From UBA4716 sp002438865 (GTDB lineage: Bacteria; Bacillota; Clostridia; UBA1381): a stretch of DNA of 5,132 bases. A program made the translations under genes and the position numbers. This document shows, piece by piece, positions 1-5,103 of this stretch. The notes under the pieces are model-generated. The model was not told the DNA's origin. It ran no database searches and worked only from the letters and a program-made list of their open reading frames with translations. Each line of letters opens with the position of its first letter. Position 1 is the first letter of the stretch. Location: positions 1-5,132 of the forward strand of contig CALERO010000158.1 of assembly GCA_937907325.1 (NCBI GenBank), read 5' to 3'.

Positions 1-1
1 A

Positions 2-9
2 AAGGAGGT
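2..9 (+). promoter_or_regulatory. Strong ribosome binding site for the first gene
   Basis: AAGGAGGT matches the 3' end of 16S rRNA almost perfectly and lies 4 nt before the ATG at position 14. It fixes that start and shows that this short reading frame is translated. The promoter must lie to the left of the window. Confidence 0.8.
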
Positions 10-13
10 CAGA

Positions 14-238
14 ATGGTGAAACAAAAATATTACCTTGCGCTTACGAACGAGGAATGGCGGCTTATGATTGAATGCCTTAACAAACTCCGCAATCGGCTT
101 ATATCGGAAGGCAAATACACTGATGCCGTGGATGAGGTGCTTGTTAAAGTAGCAAACGCAAAAATCAAAAAATTCAAGATTGCAGAACGGAGGACTGGAC
201 TATGGAAAAATACATTACAGACAAACGAACGGGGCTGA
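14..238 (+). CDS. Small hypothetical protein of a mobile element, upstream of tnpV
   Basis: This 74-residue protein has no assigned function. The N-terminal part (about residues 1-56), with MKQKYYLAL-type opening, an YTDAVDEVL segment and a Lys-rich AKIKKFK run, resembles short hypotheticals that I recall next to tnpV in clostridial integrative elements. It has no membrane segment or signal peptide, and is probably a small alpha-helical cytoplasmic protein. The start is set by a near-perfect ribosome binding site. Its last 12 codons overlap the start of tnpV in another frame by 37 nt, and the tnpV ribosome binding site lies inside this gene, so translational coupling is likely. The final 15 or so residues look unlike the conserved part and may be a read-on tail after a lost stop codon. 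The assignment as a real gene is fairly safe; the function is unknown. Confidence 0.7.
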   Translation: MVKQKYYLALTNEEWRLMIECLNKLRNRLISEGKYTDAVDEVLVKVANAKIKKFKIAERRTGLWKNTLQTNERG

Positions 239-582
239 AATATGAGTTGGTCGGTGATTATTACCTTATCGCCGGGGATGATGAGGCAGAGGAAGAACAA
301 AAGCCAATTGGGATATGGGGACAGCGACATTTACGCTATCTGAGAAATCACCGCAAAGTGCTTTACACCAACTTGCTGACAAGCGGCAGATTGAACGGCT
401 ATCTTGTTGATATTGATAAGCATGCAGAGGAAATGTTTGAACGGCTTACAAGGCAGATGGCGATAGCGGAGGGCGTTACCGAGCGGTTGAAGGCTGATAA
501 CCAAATGGTGTGGGTCGGCAGAATGAACAGCATACGAAATCGAGCTATTGAGATCGTAAACAGTGAACTTATACTCATATAA
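202..582 (+). CDS. tnpV: TnpV family transposon-encoded protein
   Basis: This 126-residue protein is recognisable from end to end as the TnpV family (Pfam TnpV). It opens with a YITDxRTGLKYELVGDYY-type N-terminus, has a central WGQRHLRYL-HRKVLYTNLL block and ends in a conserved NxMxWVxRMNxIRNRAxEIV segment. TnpV was named from Tn4451-type elements of clostridia, where it accompanies the large serine recombinase TnpX; its own biochemical role is not established. The length is normal for the family and there is no frameshift, so it is probably intact. The start is supported by GGAGG at 189-193, 8 nt upstream, which lies inside the preceding gene. It reads convergently towards the minus-strand operon and ends 7 nt before a shared hairpin. 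No recombinase or transposase is in the window, so the mobile element must extend to the left or be a remnant. Confidence 0.9.
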   Translation: MEKYITDKRTGLKYELVGDYYLIAGDDEAEEEQKPIGIWGQRHLRYLRNHRKVLYTNLLTSGRLNGYLVDIDKHAEEMFERLTRQMAIAEGVTERLKADNQMVWVGRMNSIRNRAIEIVNSELILI

Positions 583-589
583 AATAAGA

Positions 590-617
590 GGACCGAAACC
601 TATAATGGCTTCGGTCC
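590..617. terminator. Bidirectional intrinsic terminator between tnpV and the operon
   Basis: Arms 590-600 and 607-617 form an 11-bp stem around a 6-nt loop (601-606). In minus-strand RNA every position pairs (one G-U), and the stem is followed by UCUUAUUUU, a good intrinsic terminator for the five-gene operon that stops at 627. In plus-strand RNA the same stem has one A-C mismatch and a looser T-rich tail (621-633), so it would end tnpV transcription less efficiently. Confidence 0.8.
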
Positions 618-626
618 CCGTTCATT

Positions 627-1043
627 TTATTTTACTGTATTGTTAATTTTCTTTTGCTTTCCGCCACCAATAAATCCTACAATTGTAATCGGGAGTCCGA
701 AGAAAAGGTATATAGGGAAGCAAATTGTACCAATGAGATAGAGTGTGGCAGCAAATTTTGCATTACTGCTCTTTTTCCATGCGTAGGCTATCCAGCCAAT
801 AATGCATCCTAAAACAAATGAAACAATATGTATGCACAATAAAATTGTAATAGCATATACGAAATTCATTGCAGGAGAACTCATTCCGAGCAAGTCAAAG
901 GCTAATTCAAAATAATCGCTGATTGCTCCTATAAAATCTGCGCCTCCTGCTTCAATTATAGCGCCACCAAAAGTCCAGAGTAAATAAAACGAGTAAAGCG
1001 TTGCCAAAATATTTGATATTAATAAAGTTTTACTTCTTTTCAT
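627..1043 (-). CDS. Small multi-pass membrane protein, last gene of the operon
   Basis: I do not recognise the family. From the preferred start the protein is 138 residues. It is strongly hydrophobic, with membrane segments at about residues 6-29, 62-89 and 97-125 (the last two may each contain a hairpin, so three to four passes), a basic N-terminus (MKRSK) and a basic C-terminal tail (KQKKI). Two ATGs are possible, at 1049 and 1043. GAGGAG at 1057-1052 lies only 2 nt from the first but 8 nt from the second, so I chose 1043. The ribosome binding site directly follows the stop codon of the upstream gene, which indicates translational coupling. By position it should be an accessory membrane partner of the zinc-ribbon/SPFH proteins. 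It looks more AT-rich than the SPFH gene, which could mean a different origin. It ends 10 nt from the shared terminator hairpin. Confidence 0.8.
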   Translation of the reverse strand: MKRSKTLLISNILATLYSFYLLWTFGGAIIEAGGADFIGAISDYFELAFDLLGMSSPAMNFVYAITILLCIHIVSFVLGCIIGWIAYAWKKSSNAKFAATLYLIGTICFPIYLFFGLPITIVGFIGGGKQKKINNTVK

Positions 1044-1057
1044 AAACATTTCTCCTC

Positions 1058-2278
1058 TTATTGTGCCACTTCAAGTAATTTTTTGTTAACTCGCGTTTGA
1101 ACGTCAATGTAGTAAGCAAGCTCTGCGTCATTTAGGTCTTCGCTTTCCCATTTGTCAAATTTCTCGACCATATCAGCATATTTGCTCATATATTTTGTAT
1201 AATCGGCAAGTAGACCAGCATCGTTTGGATTATCACTGTATTTTTTCATAAATGCAACATATTCATCCATAAACGTCTCATAGCTGTCCATTGCATCTTT
1301 AAAGTCTTTGCGCATTTCGTTAACAAGGTTCTTACCGCTGTCAGATTCGGTAGGTTTAGACTCAGTTGAATTCGAGGATTTTGACGAAGATGTTGTCGGA
1401 GAGCTTTTGCTGTCTTTACTGTTTTTTTCGTCAGGGGCATCAATTTGGATCCTCATAATATTATTGCCCTCATATTTAAGCGAAATGCTCCAACCGTCGT
1501 TATCATCGGCATTATAATAATCGTTGCCCTTGTCATAATCGACTGTAAAGCCCTTGTCTGCGCAGGATTCAACATACTCTTCATAGTCTGACTTGCTTGT
1601 ATTGCCTATGTATACCGAAAAACTATCATTATTTTCATAATCGAATTTTCCGCTTAATGATTTAGGTGACGGCAATCGTTTGCCTGCAGCGCCTGTCGGC
1701 CAAGAGATAGCAGCAAACTCCATTGGAGCATAGAGCTGAATACTTAAATCATCAGAATAATGCGAAAGTTCTAAACTGTATCCAGCTTTGTTAAAAGCTT
1801 TATATGAGTTAGAATCTTTTTTTGAATCAACGGTGAAGCCTTTGCCAACACAGGCATCCAAATAATTGTTGTATTGATCATCCGTCACTCCTTCAAGAGA
1901 AACCCAAAATTCTTCATCCGAGTTTTCATAGAGTGTACCCTTGTTGGATGGTGGTTCAGGAAGTTGATCCCTCAATTCAATCTTAGCCCATTCTATTTTT
2001 TCACCCTTACCTTTTCCACCGGAAATTGCACAAATAATTGCAATCAGGGCTACGGCAGCGATTACATAAAACCACCACTTTTTGTAAATCGGTTTCTTCG
2101 GCTTTTTCGACTTCTGATAGGCCGCCACATCGCCACCGACCGGCGGAACGGGTTTTTGCGGAATAGTGGTAGGTTGCTGAATCGGAGGGGGCGTTGCAGA
2201 AGACTGTGACTCTGCCCTTGCTCCGCATTCCGGGCAAAAATTTCCCTCGTATTCTGCACCACAATAACTACATTTCAT
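1058..2278 (-). CDS. Zinc-ribbon, single-pass membrane protein with duplicated extracytoplasmic module (DUF6591-like C-terminus)
   Basis: This 406-residue protein starts with a short zinc ribbon (Cys3, Cys6, Cys15, Cys18), followed by a Pro/Gln-rich linker (29-46), a Lys-rich stretch (57-67) and one membrane helix (about 68-86). The positive charge before the helix predicts the ribbon inside and the rest outside. The outer part holds two tandem copies of a module of about 80 residues (about 106-188 and 202-284). They share LPxP, ENxD, a single Cys followed by KGFTVD, and IQxxAPxE. A Ser/Lys/Thr-rich linker (285-315) leads to an acidic, helical C-terminal domain (about 316-406) that I associate from memory with DUF6591. 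AAAGGAG at 2294-2288 lies 9 nt before the ATG. The gene follows the SPFH gene after 47 nt and precedes the small membrane protein by 14 nt. A sensor or anchor that links a cytoplasmic platform to the outer surface would fit, but this is inference. Confidence 0.88.
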   Translation of the reverse strand: MKCSYCGAEYEGNFCPECGARAESQSSATPPPIQQPTTIPQKPVPPVGGDVAAYQKSKKPKKPIYKKWWFYVIAAVALIAIICAISGGKGKGEKIEWAKIELRDQLPEPPSNKGTLYENSDEEFWVSLEGVTDDQYNNYLDACVGKGFTVDSKKDSNSYKAFNKAGYSLELSHYSDDLSIQLYAPMEFAAISWPTGAAGKRLPSPKSLSGKFDYENNDSFSVYIGNTSKSDYEEYVESCADKGFTVDYDKGNDYYNADDNDGWSISLKYEGNNIMRIQIDAPDEKNSKDSKSSPTTSSSKSSNSTESKPTESDSGKNLVNEMRKDFKDAMDSYETFMDEYVAFMKKYSDNPNDAGLLADYTKYMSKYADMVEKFDKWESEDLNDAELAYYIDVQTRVNKKLLEVAQ

Positions 2279-2311
2279 TTTCGTATTCTCCTTTAAATTT
2301 GATTTTAATAT

Positions 2312-2330
2312 ATTAAGCTTTATGCTTAAT
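2312..2330 (-). repeat. Short AT-rich inverted repeat in the intercistronic gap
   Basis: ATTAAGC (2312-2318) and GCTTAAT (2324-2330) form a 7-bp hairpin with a 5-nt loop that overlaps the stop codon of the SPFH gene. Most pairs are A-U and no clean U-tract follows on the minus strand (the following bases are ATATTAAAA). It is therefore unlikely to be an efficient terminator; it could modulate mRNA stability or reinitiation within the operon's longest gap. Confidence 0.4.
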
Positions 2331-3651
2331 TTTCCGTAGTTGGGATCGACGGCATTGTCATTTGAAACAAGCCCTTCAGTTCATCAACTGCATCGGCACG
2401 GCTCCACGCTGCCATCCCACTTTTCCAAACCAGCGTTGCAGCCGTCAACTGCCCGCTTTGTACCATCGCAGAAAGCGTATTCATATCATATGGACCGGTA
2501 GCCTGACCGTTGACAGCGATATGGTAAGAGATAGTTGGAACAGGAGGCGGTACAGCGCCCATTGCGGCTTGATGATTGTTACCTGATAACATACCGTTCA
2601 TAGTTCCGGCGATATTCTGCCCGACAGCTCCGCCGACAGCCATTCCTGCCATCATCGCCGCCGGATTAAATCCTGCGCCGCCGCTGCCGAGCTCTACACC
2701 GCCCGCACCGTTTTCGCCCATATGGCCGAGCGCTTCCGCTCCGGCGATGCCGACCTCGGCCTGTTTTTCAACCTGAAATGCGCCGATATTTGCCGATTGT
2801 GTCTGCTTATGCTGCGCATATTGACCTTCCTCACGCTGAATGCGGAGCCTTTCCACATAGTCGGTGGTTTCCGCCTGCATTTTAGCAGTCGTTATATCTT
2901 TGGTGACAGCCATGAGCTGACGATAGCCGTCGCTTTGCTTGTCAATCTCAATCGCACCTACATCCACGCCCGAAACAGTAACGCCGAAGTTTTCCTTTAA
3001 CCGTTCGCCGATGTCATATTCTACGGCATCATTTATCTGAGCGGTCTTGCTTTCCAGCTGAATGACCGGAATGTTTTGTGCGGCAGGCGCATTTGTCACG
3101 GTATCTTTAACATACCGGCTCACCGCATCCCGAATTTGGCGCTGAAAATCTTCCAAGTTGAAGGTATTAAGCCGATGCAGCTTGATAAATTCACGGTAAT
3201 CGCTGATTTTGAAGCTCACCGTGCCTCTAACGGCTACCGGAACGCCGAAATCGAGAAATCTCGGATCGTATACATCAAAGAACGGAACGCCGAATTTAAC
3301 CTGAACAATGTTTGCAAGATTGATGAAGTATACTTCTGCCTGAAACGGTGTACCGCCGGCGTAAGCTAAACCGATGATGCTTGCAAGCACGGGAAAATTG
3401 CTTGTTTCTATTTTCTTGTCAAACGGACCGACGATAAAGTCCTGCATTGTGCCGTCTTTTTGGCGGTATACAAATACAGCGACTTCGCCTTCCTTTACCC
3501 GCAGGGATGAACCCCAACGGATCGCATTTTCTCGATTGTTGTTCCCTGCAACCGAGCCTGTCGGATGCCACTTCCAGATGAGGTATGTCGGTTCGTCACA
3601 ACGAATTTCATCCATAAAGCCACCGGCTTTTGGTTTGCCGAATATAGACAT
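2326..3651 (-). CDS. SPFH/Band-7 domain protein with C-terminal GYF_2 domain (YdjI-like)
   Basis: This 441-residue protein is of the soluble YdjI type of SPFH proteins (also annotated as virion core protein-like). The N-terminus (IRCDEPTYLIWKW-type) has no signal peptide or membrane helix. The SPFH core spans about 40-245, including the FxVGPFDKK and FGVPFFDVYDPRF segments and the late FGVTVSGVDVGAIEID strand. A charged Gln/Glu/Lys-rich helix (about 245-300) is suited to oligomerisation. A Gly/Ala/Met-rich stretch (about 300-358) could touch membranes, and a Pro-rich linker leads to a GYF_2 domain (about 374-425) with NGQATGPYDMNTL and LVWKSGMAAW hallmarks. SPFH proteins form membrane-associated ring or scaffold assemblies; B. 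subtilis YdjI works with YdjG, YdjH and PspA in envelope stress. AGGAGGG (3663-3657) overlaps the upstream stop codon, which implies coupling. The two neighbouring zinc-ribbon membrane proteins are the likely partners. Family assignment is secure; the role is inferred. Confidence 0.92.
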   Translation of the reverse strand: MSIFGKPKAGGFMDEIRCDEPTYLIWKWHPTGSVAGNNNRENAIRWGSSLRVKEGEVAVFVYRQKDGTMQDFIVGPFDKKIETSNFPVLASIIGLAYAGGTPFQAEVYFINLANIVQVKFGVPFFDVYDPRFLDFGVPVAVRGTVSFKISDYREFIKLHRLNTFNLEDFQRQIRDAVSRYVKDTVTNAPAAQNIPVIQLESKTAQINDAVEYDIGERLKENFGVTVSGVDVGAIEIDKQSDGYRQLMAVTKDITTAKMQAETTDYVERLRIQREEGQYAQHKQTQSANIGAFQVEKQAEVGIAGAEALGHMGENGAGGVELGSGGAGFNPAAMMAGMAVGGAVGQNIAGTMNGMLSGNNHQAAMGAVPPPVPTISYHIAVNGQATGPYDMNTLSAMVQSGQLTAATLVWKSGMAAWSRADAVDELKGLFQMTMPSIPTTEN

Positions 3652-3656
3652 AACTG

Positions 3657-3663
3657 CCCTCCT
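3657..3663 (-). promoter_or_regulatory. Ribosome binding site overlapping the upstream stop codon
   Basis: AGGAGGG on the minus strand lies 5 nt before the ATG at 3651 and shares bases with the TAG stop (3664-3662) of the double zinc-ribbon gene. This ties translation of the SPFH protein to that of its presumed membrane partner and fixes the start. Confidence 0.75.
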
Positions 3664-4504
3664 ATTTTTTGTAATGATTTAAGCTCTTAAAATAATTCAC
3701 AGCAACAATAATCAGAACAACGCCTCCGCACAACTGACATATTGAGCCGTTGAACAGCAAAAAGGACAACAGAATCATCAGCAGGCCGCTGGCCGCCCCA
3801 ATTGCATAGTCTATGACGGATGCTCCTCGCTTGAAAAGGCTTGTGGCAGATGCGATAAGGACGATACACGATACGAGTTCCAGCAAGGATGAGTTCCCAC
3901 CGGTACGATCAATAAATACCGAAGCAATCATTAAAATTGCACCGACACAGGCGGCAATATTTCGGATTATGGTATCGGCAGTCAATCTTTCGATTTTCCT
4001 CTGCCTTTCAGTGTTTATGTTTATTTGACAGTTGCTGTAAATCTGCTGAACCTTGACAATGTCAGGATCTCCTGCAAACAAGATCAAGGCCTTTTGATAT
4101 GCCTGTTCAAATTTTGCAAGCCACGCTTCGTAAATATCTTGTTTATCCTCTCCGAGAATATTGGAGGATGCCAATATCATAAATTCGATAATATCCTCTT
4201 TGGTATTCGGAATTGGGAAGTTGCGAATCATATGATCCTTTTGCTCTGTAGTCTGCGCTTTGCAAAGATCACTGTAAAAAGTCTGAACCGAAGCAACCGC
4301 CGATTTTCCTCTTATCTCATATCCACAGGTGGGACAGGCCGACGCAAAGGCGGTGAGGACCTCTCCACAGTTTGGACACTTATGTACATTTCCATCATAA
4401 ACGGTTTCTCTGACGCTCTCGCCTCGGGTGCTTGCAGCGCCGCAATTTATGCAGAACTTAGCTCCTTCTGCAATTTGTGCACCGCAGTTCGTGCAAAAAG
4501 GCAT
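3662..4504 (-). CDS. Double zinc-ribbon membrane protein, four predicted membrane segments
   Basis: This 280-residue protein begins with two zinc ribbons: Cys4/Cys7/Cys18/Cys21 and Cys43/Cys46/Cys57/Cys60. A soluble helical region follows (about 70-175), with the FPIPNTKEDIIEFMILASSNI-type segment (about 96-116) that I recall from many Firmicutes zinc-ribbon proteins of unknown role, then a Trp/Lys/Gln helix (127-140). The C-terminal third has four hydrophobic stretches (about 179-198, 206-224, 231-251, 257-272). The ribbons and helical part should face the cytoplasm. GGAGGAG at 4518-4512 sits 7 nt before the ATG. The gene follows the regulator by 21 nt, and its stop overlaps the ribosome binding site of the SPFH gene. 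The architecture (zinc ribbon plus membrane segments next to an SPFH gene) parallels YdjG/YdjH beside YdjI in Bacillus, although direct orthology is not shown. It probably anchors or receives the SPFH scaffold at the membrane. Confidence 0.88.
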   Translation of the reverse strand: MPFCTNCGAQIAEGAKFCINCGAASTRGESVRETVYDGNVHKCPNCGEVLTAFASACPTCGYEIRGKSAVASVQTFYSDLCKAQTTEQKDHMIRNFPIPNTKEDIIEFMILASSNILGEDKQDIYEAWLAKFEQAYQKALILFAGDPDIVKVQQIYSNCQININTERQRKIERLTADTIIRNIAACVGAILMIASVFIDRTGGNSSLLELVSCIVLIASATSLFKRGASVIDYAIGAASGLLMILLSFLLFNGSICQLCGGVVLIIVAVNYFKSLNHYKK

Positions 4505-4525
4505 ATATTTTCTCCTCCGGAATAA

Positions 4526-4741
4526 TTAAAATTCTTGTTCATTATCAATCGCATCGCAAATATCGCCTATATTACAATTCAGATAGTCACATATCCTTAG
4601 TAAAACAGATAGCGCTACTTCCTCGTTTTTTCGCAGTTTTGTCATAGTGCCTGTTGCAATACTCAAATCCTTTCTCAGCGTTGCAGGCGATATGTCTTTT
4701 TCAATTAACAGTATCCAAAGCTTTTTATAACTGATTCTCAT
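4526..4741 (-). CDS. Cro/CI-type helix-turn-helix transcriptional regulator (HTH_26-like)
   Basis: This 71-residue protein consists of little more than a DNA-binding domain. It has the layout of the HTH_26 (YozG-like) group: the N-terminal YKKLWILLIEKDIS helix, the LRKDLSIATGTMTKLRKNE helix-turn-helix (about 21-40), then LLRICDYLNCNIGDICD (about 47-63), which is the typical closing helix pair. As first gene of the operon, 21 nt before the next, it is the probable repressor of the block and probably of itself. An in-frame stop lies only one codon upstream, so ATG 4741 is the only sensible start. No good ribosome binding site precedes it, in contrast to the other operon genes, so expression may be weak or the message nearly leaderless. 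Family call is firm; the autoregulatory role is inferred from position. Confidence 0.9.
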   Translation of the reverse strand: MRISYKKLWILLIEKDISPATLRKDLSIATGTMTKLRKNEEVALSVLLRICDYLNCNIGDICDAIDNEQEF

Positions 4742-4792
4742 AGTCTATCAACCCATAACGGCAGTGCGTTAATCCATTGTTTACGCGTTTTG

Positions 4793-4821
4793 CTTATCAA
4801 GTTCAAGAATAATATTCGCAA
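4793..4821 (-). promoter_or_regulatory. Candidate weak promoter for the five-gene operon
   Basis: On the minus strand TTGCGA (4821-4816, 4 of 6 to the -35 consensus) is followed after 17 nt by GATAAG (4798-4793, 4 of 6 to the -10 consensus). Transcription would start about 45 nt before the regulator's ATG. A second, poorer option is TTGAAC (4804-4799) with TAAACA 17 nt on. Neither is strong, as expected for a regulated promoter, and the start site needs mapping. Confidence 0.3.
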
Positions 4822-4831
4822 CTTCTTGCGA
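4816..4831. promoter_or_regulatory. Operator-like palindrome TCGCAA-N4-TTGCGA
   Basis: Half-sites 4816-4821 and 4826-4831 form a perfect 6-bp inverted repeat with a 4-nt spacer (CTTC), 16 bp in all. This size is typical of dimeric Cro/CI-type operators. One half-site coincides with the candidate -35 element of the operon promoter, about 75 nt before the regulator's start codon, so binding by the HTH protein would block RNA polymerase. No second copy was seen in the window. Confidence 0.35.
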
Positions 4832-4839
4832 CTTCACCG

Positions 4840-4909
4840 CCCAAATAATTGCCGCTGATTATGCGGCAAAACCGATTAGCTTATTTGGGAACATAATCGG
4901 TATTATGTT
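4840..4909. repeat. 70-nt block of nested and overlapping inverted repeats
   Basis: Outer arms CCCAAATAA (4840-4848) and TTATTTGGG (4881-4889) pair perfectly over 9 bp. Inside, directly stacked on the 5' side, TTGCCGC (4849-4855) pairs with GCGGCAA (4863-4869). Immediately after the outer arm, AACATAAT (4890-4897) and ATTATGTT (4902-4909) form an 8-bp hairpin with a 4-nt loop. The 11-nt bulge of the first structure contains ACCGATTA (4871-4878), which can instead pair with TAATCGGT (4894-4901) in the second hairpin, so the two hairpins could form a pseudoknot or switch. It may be a structured RNA, a small palindromic insertion or a recombination site; no direct repeats flank it. Confidence 0.6.
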
Positions 4910-4973
4910 GTAGAAAATAAAGCAGATCTTCTTTAGCGGAAATAGAGTTGCTTAAAAAAGCGCATAAAAAGCT

Positions 4974-5014
4974 AAGCCTTGTTACCGTGTTCGAAAAAAC
5001 GAACAATAAGGCTT
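4974..5014. repeat. Long hairpin with A6/T6 loop, possible minus-strand terminator
   Basis: AAGCCTT (4974-4980) pairs with AAGGCTT (5008-5014), and inside it TGTTCG (4988-4993) pairs with CGAACA (5000-5005) around six A residues. An asymmetric internal loop (7 nt against 2 nt) separates the two helices. On the minus strand the hairpin is followed within a few bases by a run of five T (4970-4966), so it may stop transcription entering from the right before it reaches the operon. It could equally be a cruciform-forming or attenuator element. Confidence 0.45.
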
Positions 5015-5074
5015 TCATTGCCATGCTTAAATTCGGACAATTCTAACTTTTCATACTTTCCTCAAATAAAACTA

Positions 5075-5103
5075 TTGACATTCTGCGCCTACTGTGCTAT
5101 AAT
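5075..5103 (+). promoter_or_regulatory. Perfect consensus sigma-A promoter with extended -10
   Basis: TTGACA (5075-5080) and TATAAT (5098-5103) are both exact matches to the consensus and are separated by the optimal 17 nt. TGC directly before the -10 supplies an extended -10 motif. Transcription would begin near 5109-5111 and run rightwards out of the window. The gene it drives is not visible; the promoter is divergent from the HTH/SPFH operon and looks constitutive and strong. Confidence 0.85.

Larger units (their letters stand above)
4742..5074. other. Gene-free, structure-rich intergenic region
   Basis: I find no convincing complete gene here on either strand. The stretch holds a weak candidate operon promoter with an operator-like palindrome (4793-4831), a 70-nt block of nested inverted repeats (4840-4909) and a hairpin with an A6/T6 loop (4974-5014). 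On the minus strand there are short peptide-like open stretches, 4781-4858 and 4881-5024, plus a ribosome binding site and ATG (5054) followed by an early stop. These may be remains of a decayed gene. No tRNA, CRISPR array or insertion-sequence end is recognisable. Confidence 0.6.

Noticed and set aside
31..330. Open frame of 99 codons on the minus strand
   Set aside because: It is antisense to the small hypothetical gene and tnpV, which both have ribosome binding sites and family resemblance.
1874..2209. Open frame of 111 codons on the plus strand
   Set aside because: It is antisense to the zinc-ribbon/membrane-helix/linker part of the 406-residue protein. Its Arg-rich tail reflects the complementary Pro-rich linker rather than a real protein.
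2290..2345. Internal promoter before the 406-residue protein gene
   Set aside because: AT-rich -10-like hexamers exist (TATATT, TAAAAT on the minus strand), but nothing like a -35 lies at the right distance. The gap is only 47 nt.
3076..3682. Two plus-strand frames of about 100 codons each
   Set aside because: They lie opposite the well-recognised SPFH domain and contain no recognisable motif.
4025..4525. Open frame of 166 codons on the plus strand
   Set aside because: It lies entirely opposite the double zinc-ribbon gene, which has conserved cysteine pairs, a good ribosome binding site and tight operon spacing. The plus-strand product resembles no family and has no proper ribosome binding site.
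4881..5024. A 47-residue minus-strand protein with a hydrophobic start
   Set aside because: It has no ribosome binding site and ends inside a palindrome. Its hydrophobic part overlaps a hairpin whose T-rich strand would give such residues by chance. It is kept only as a possible remnant in the findings.
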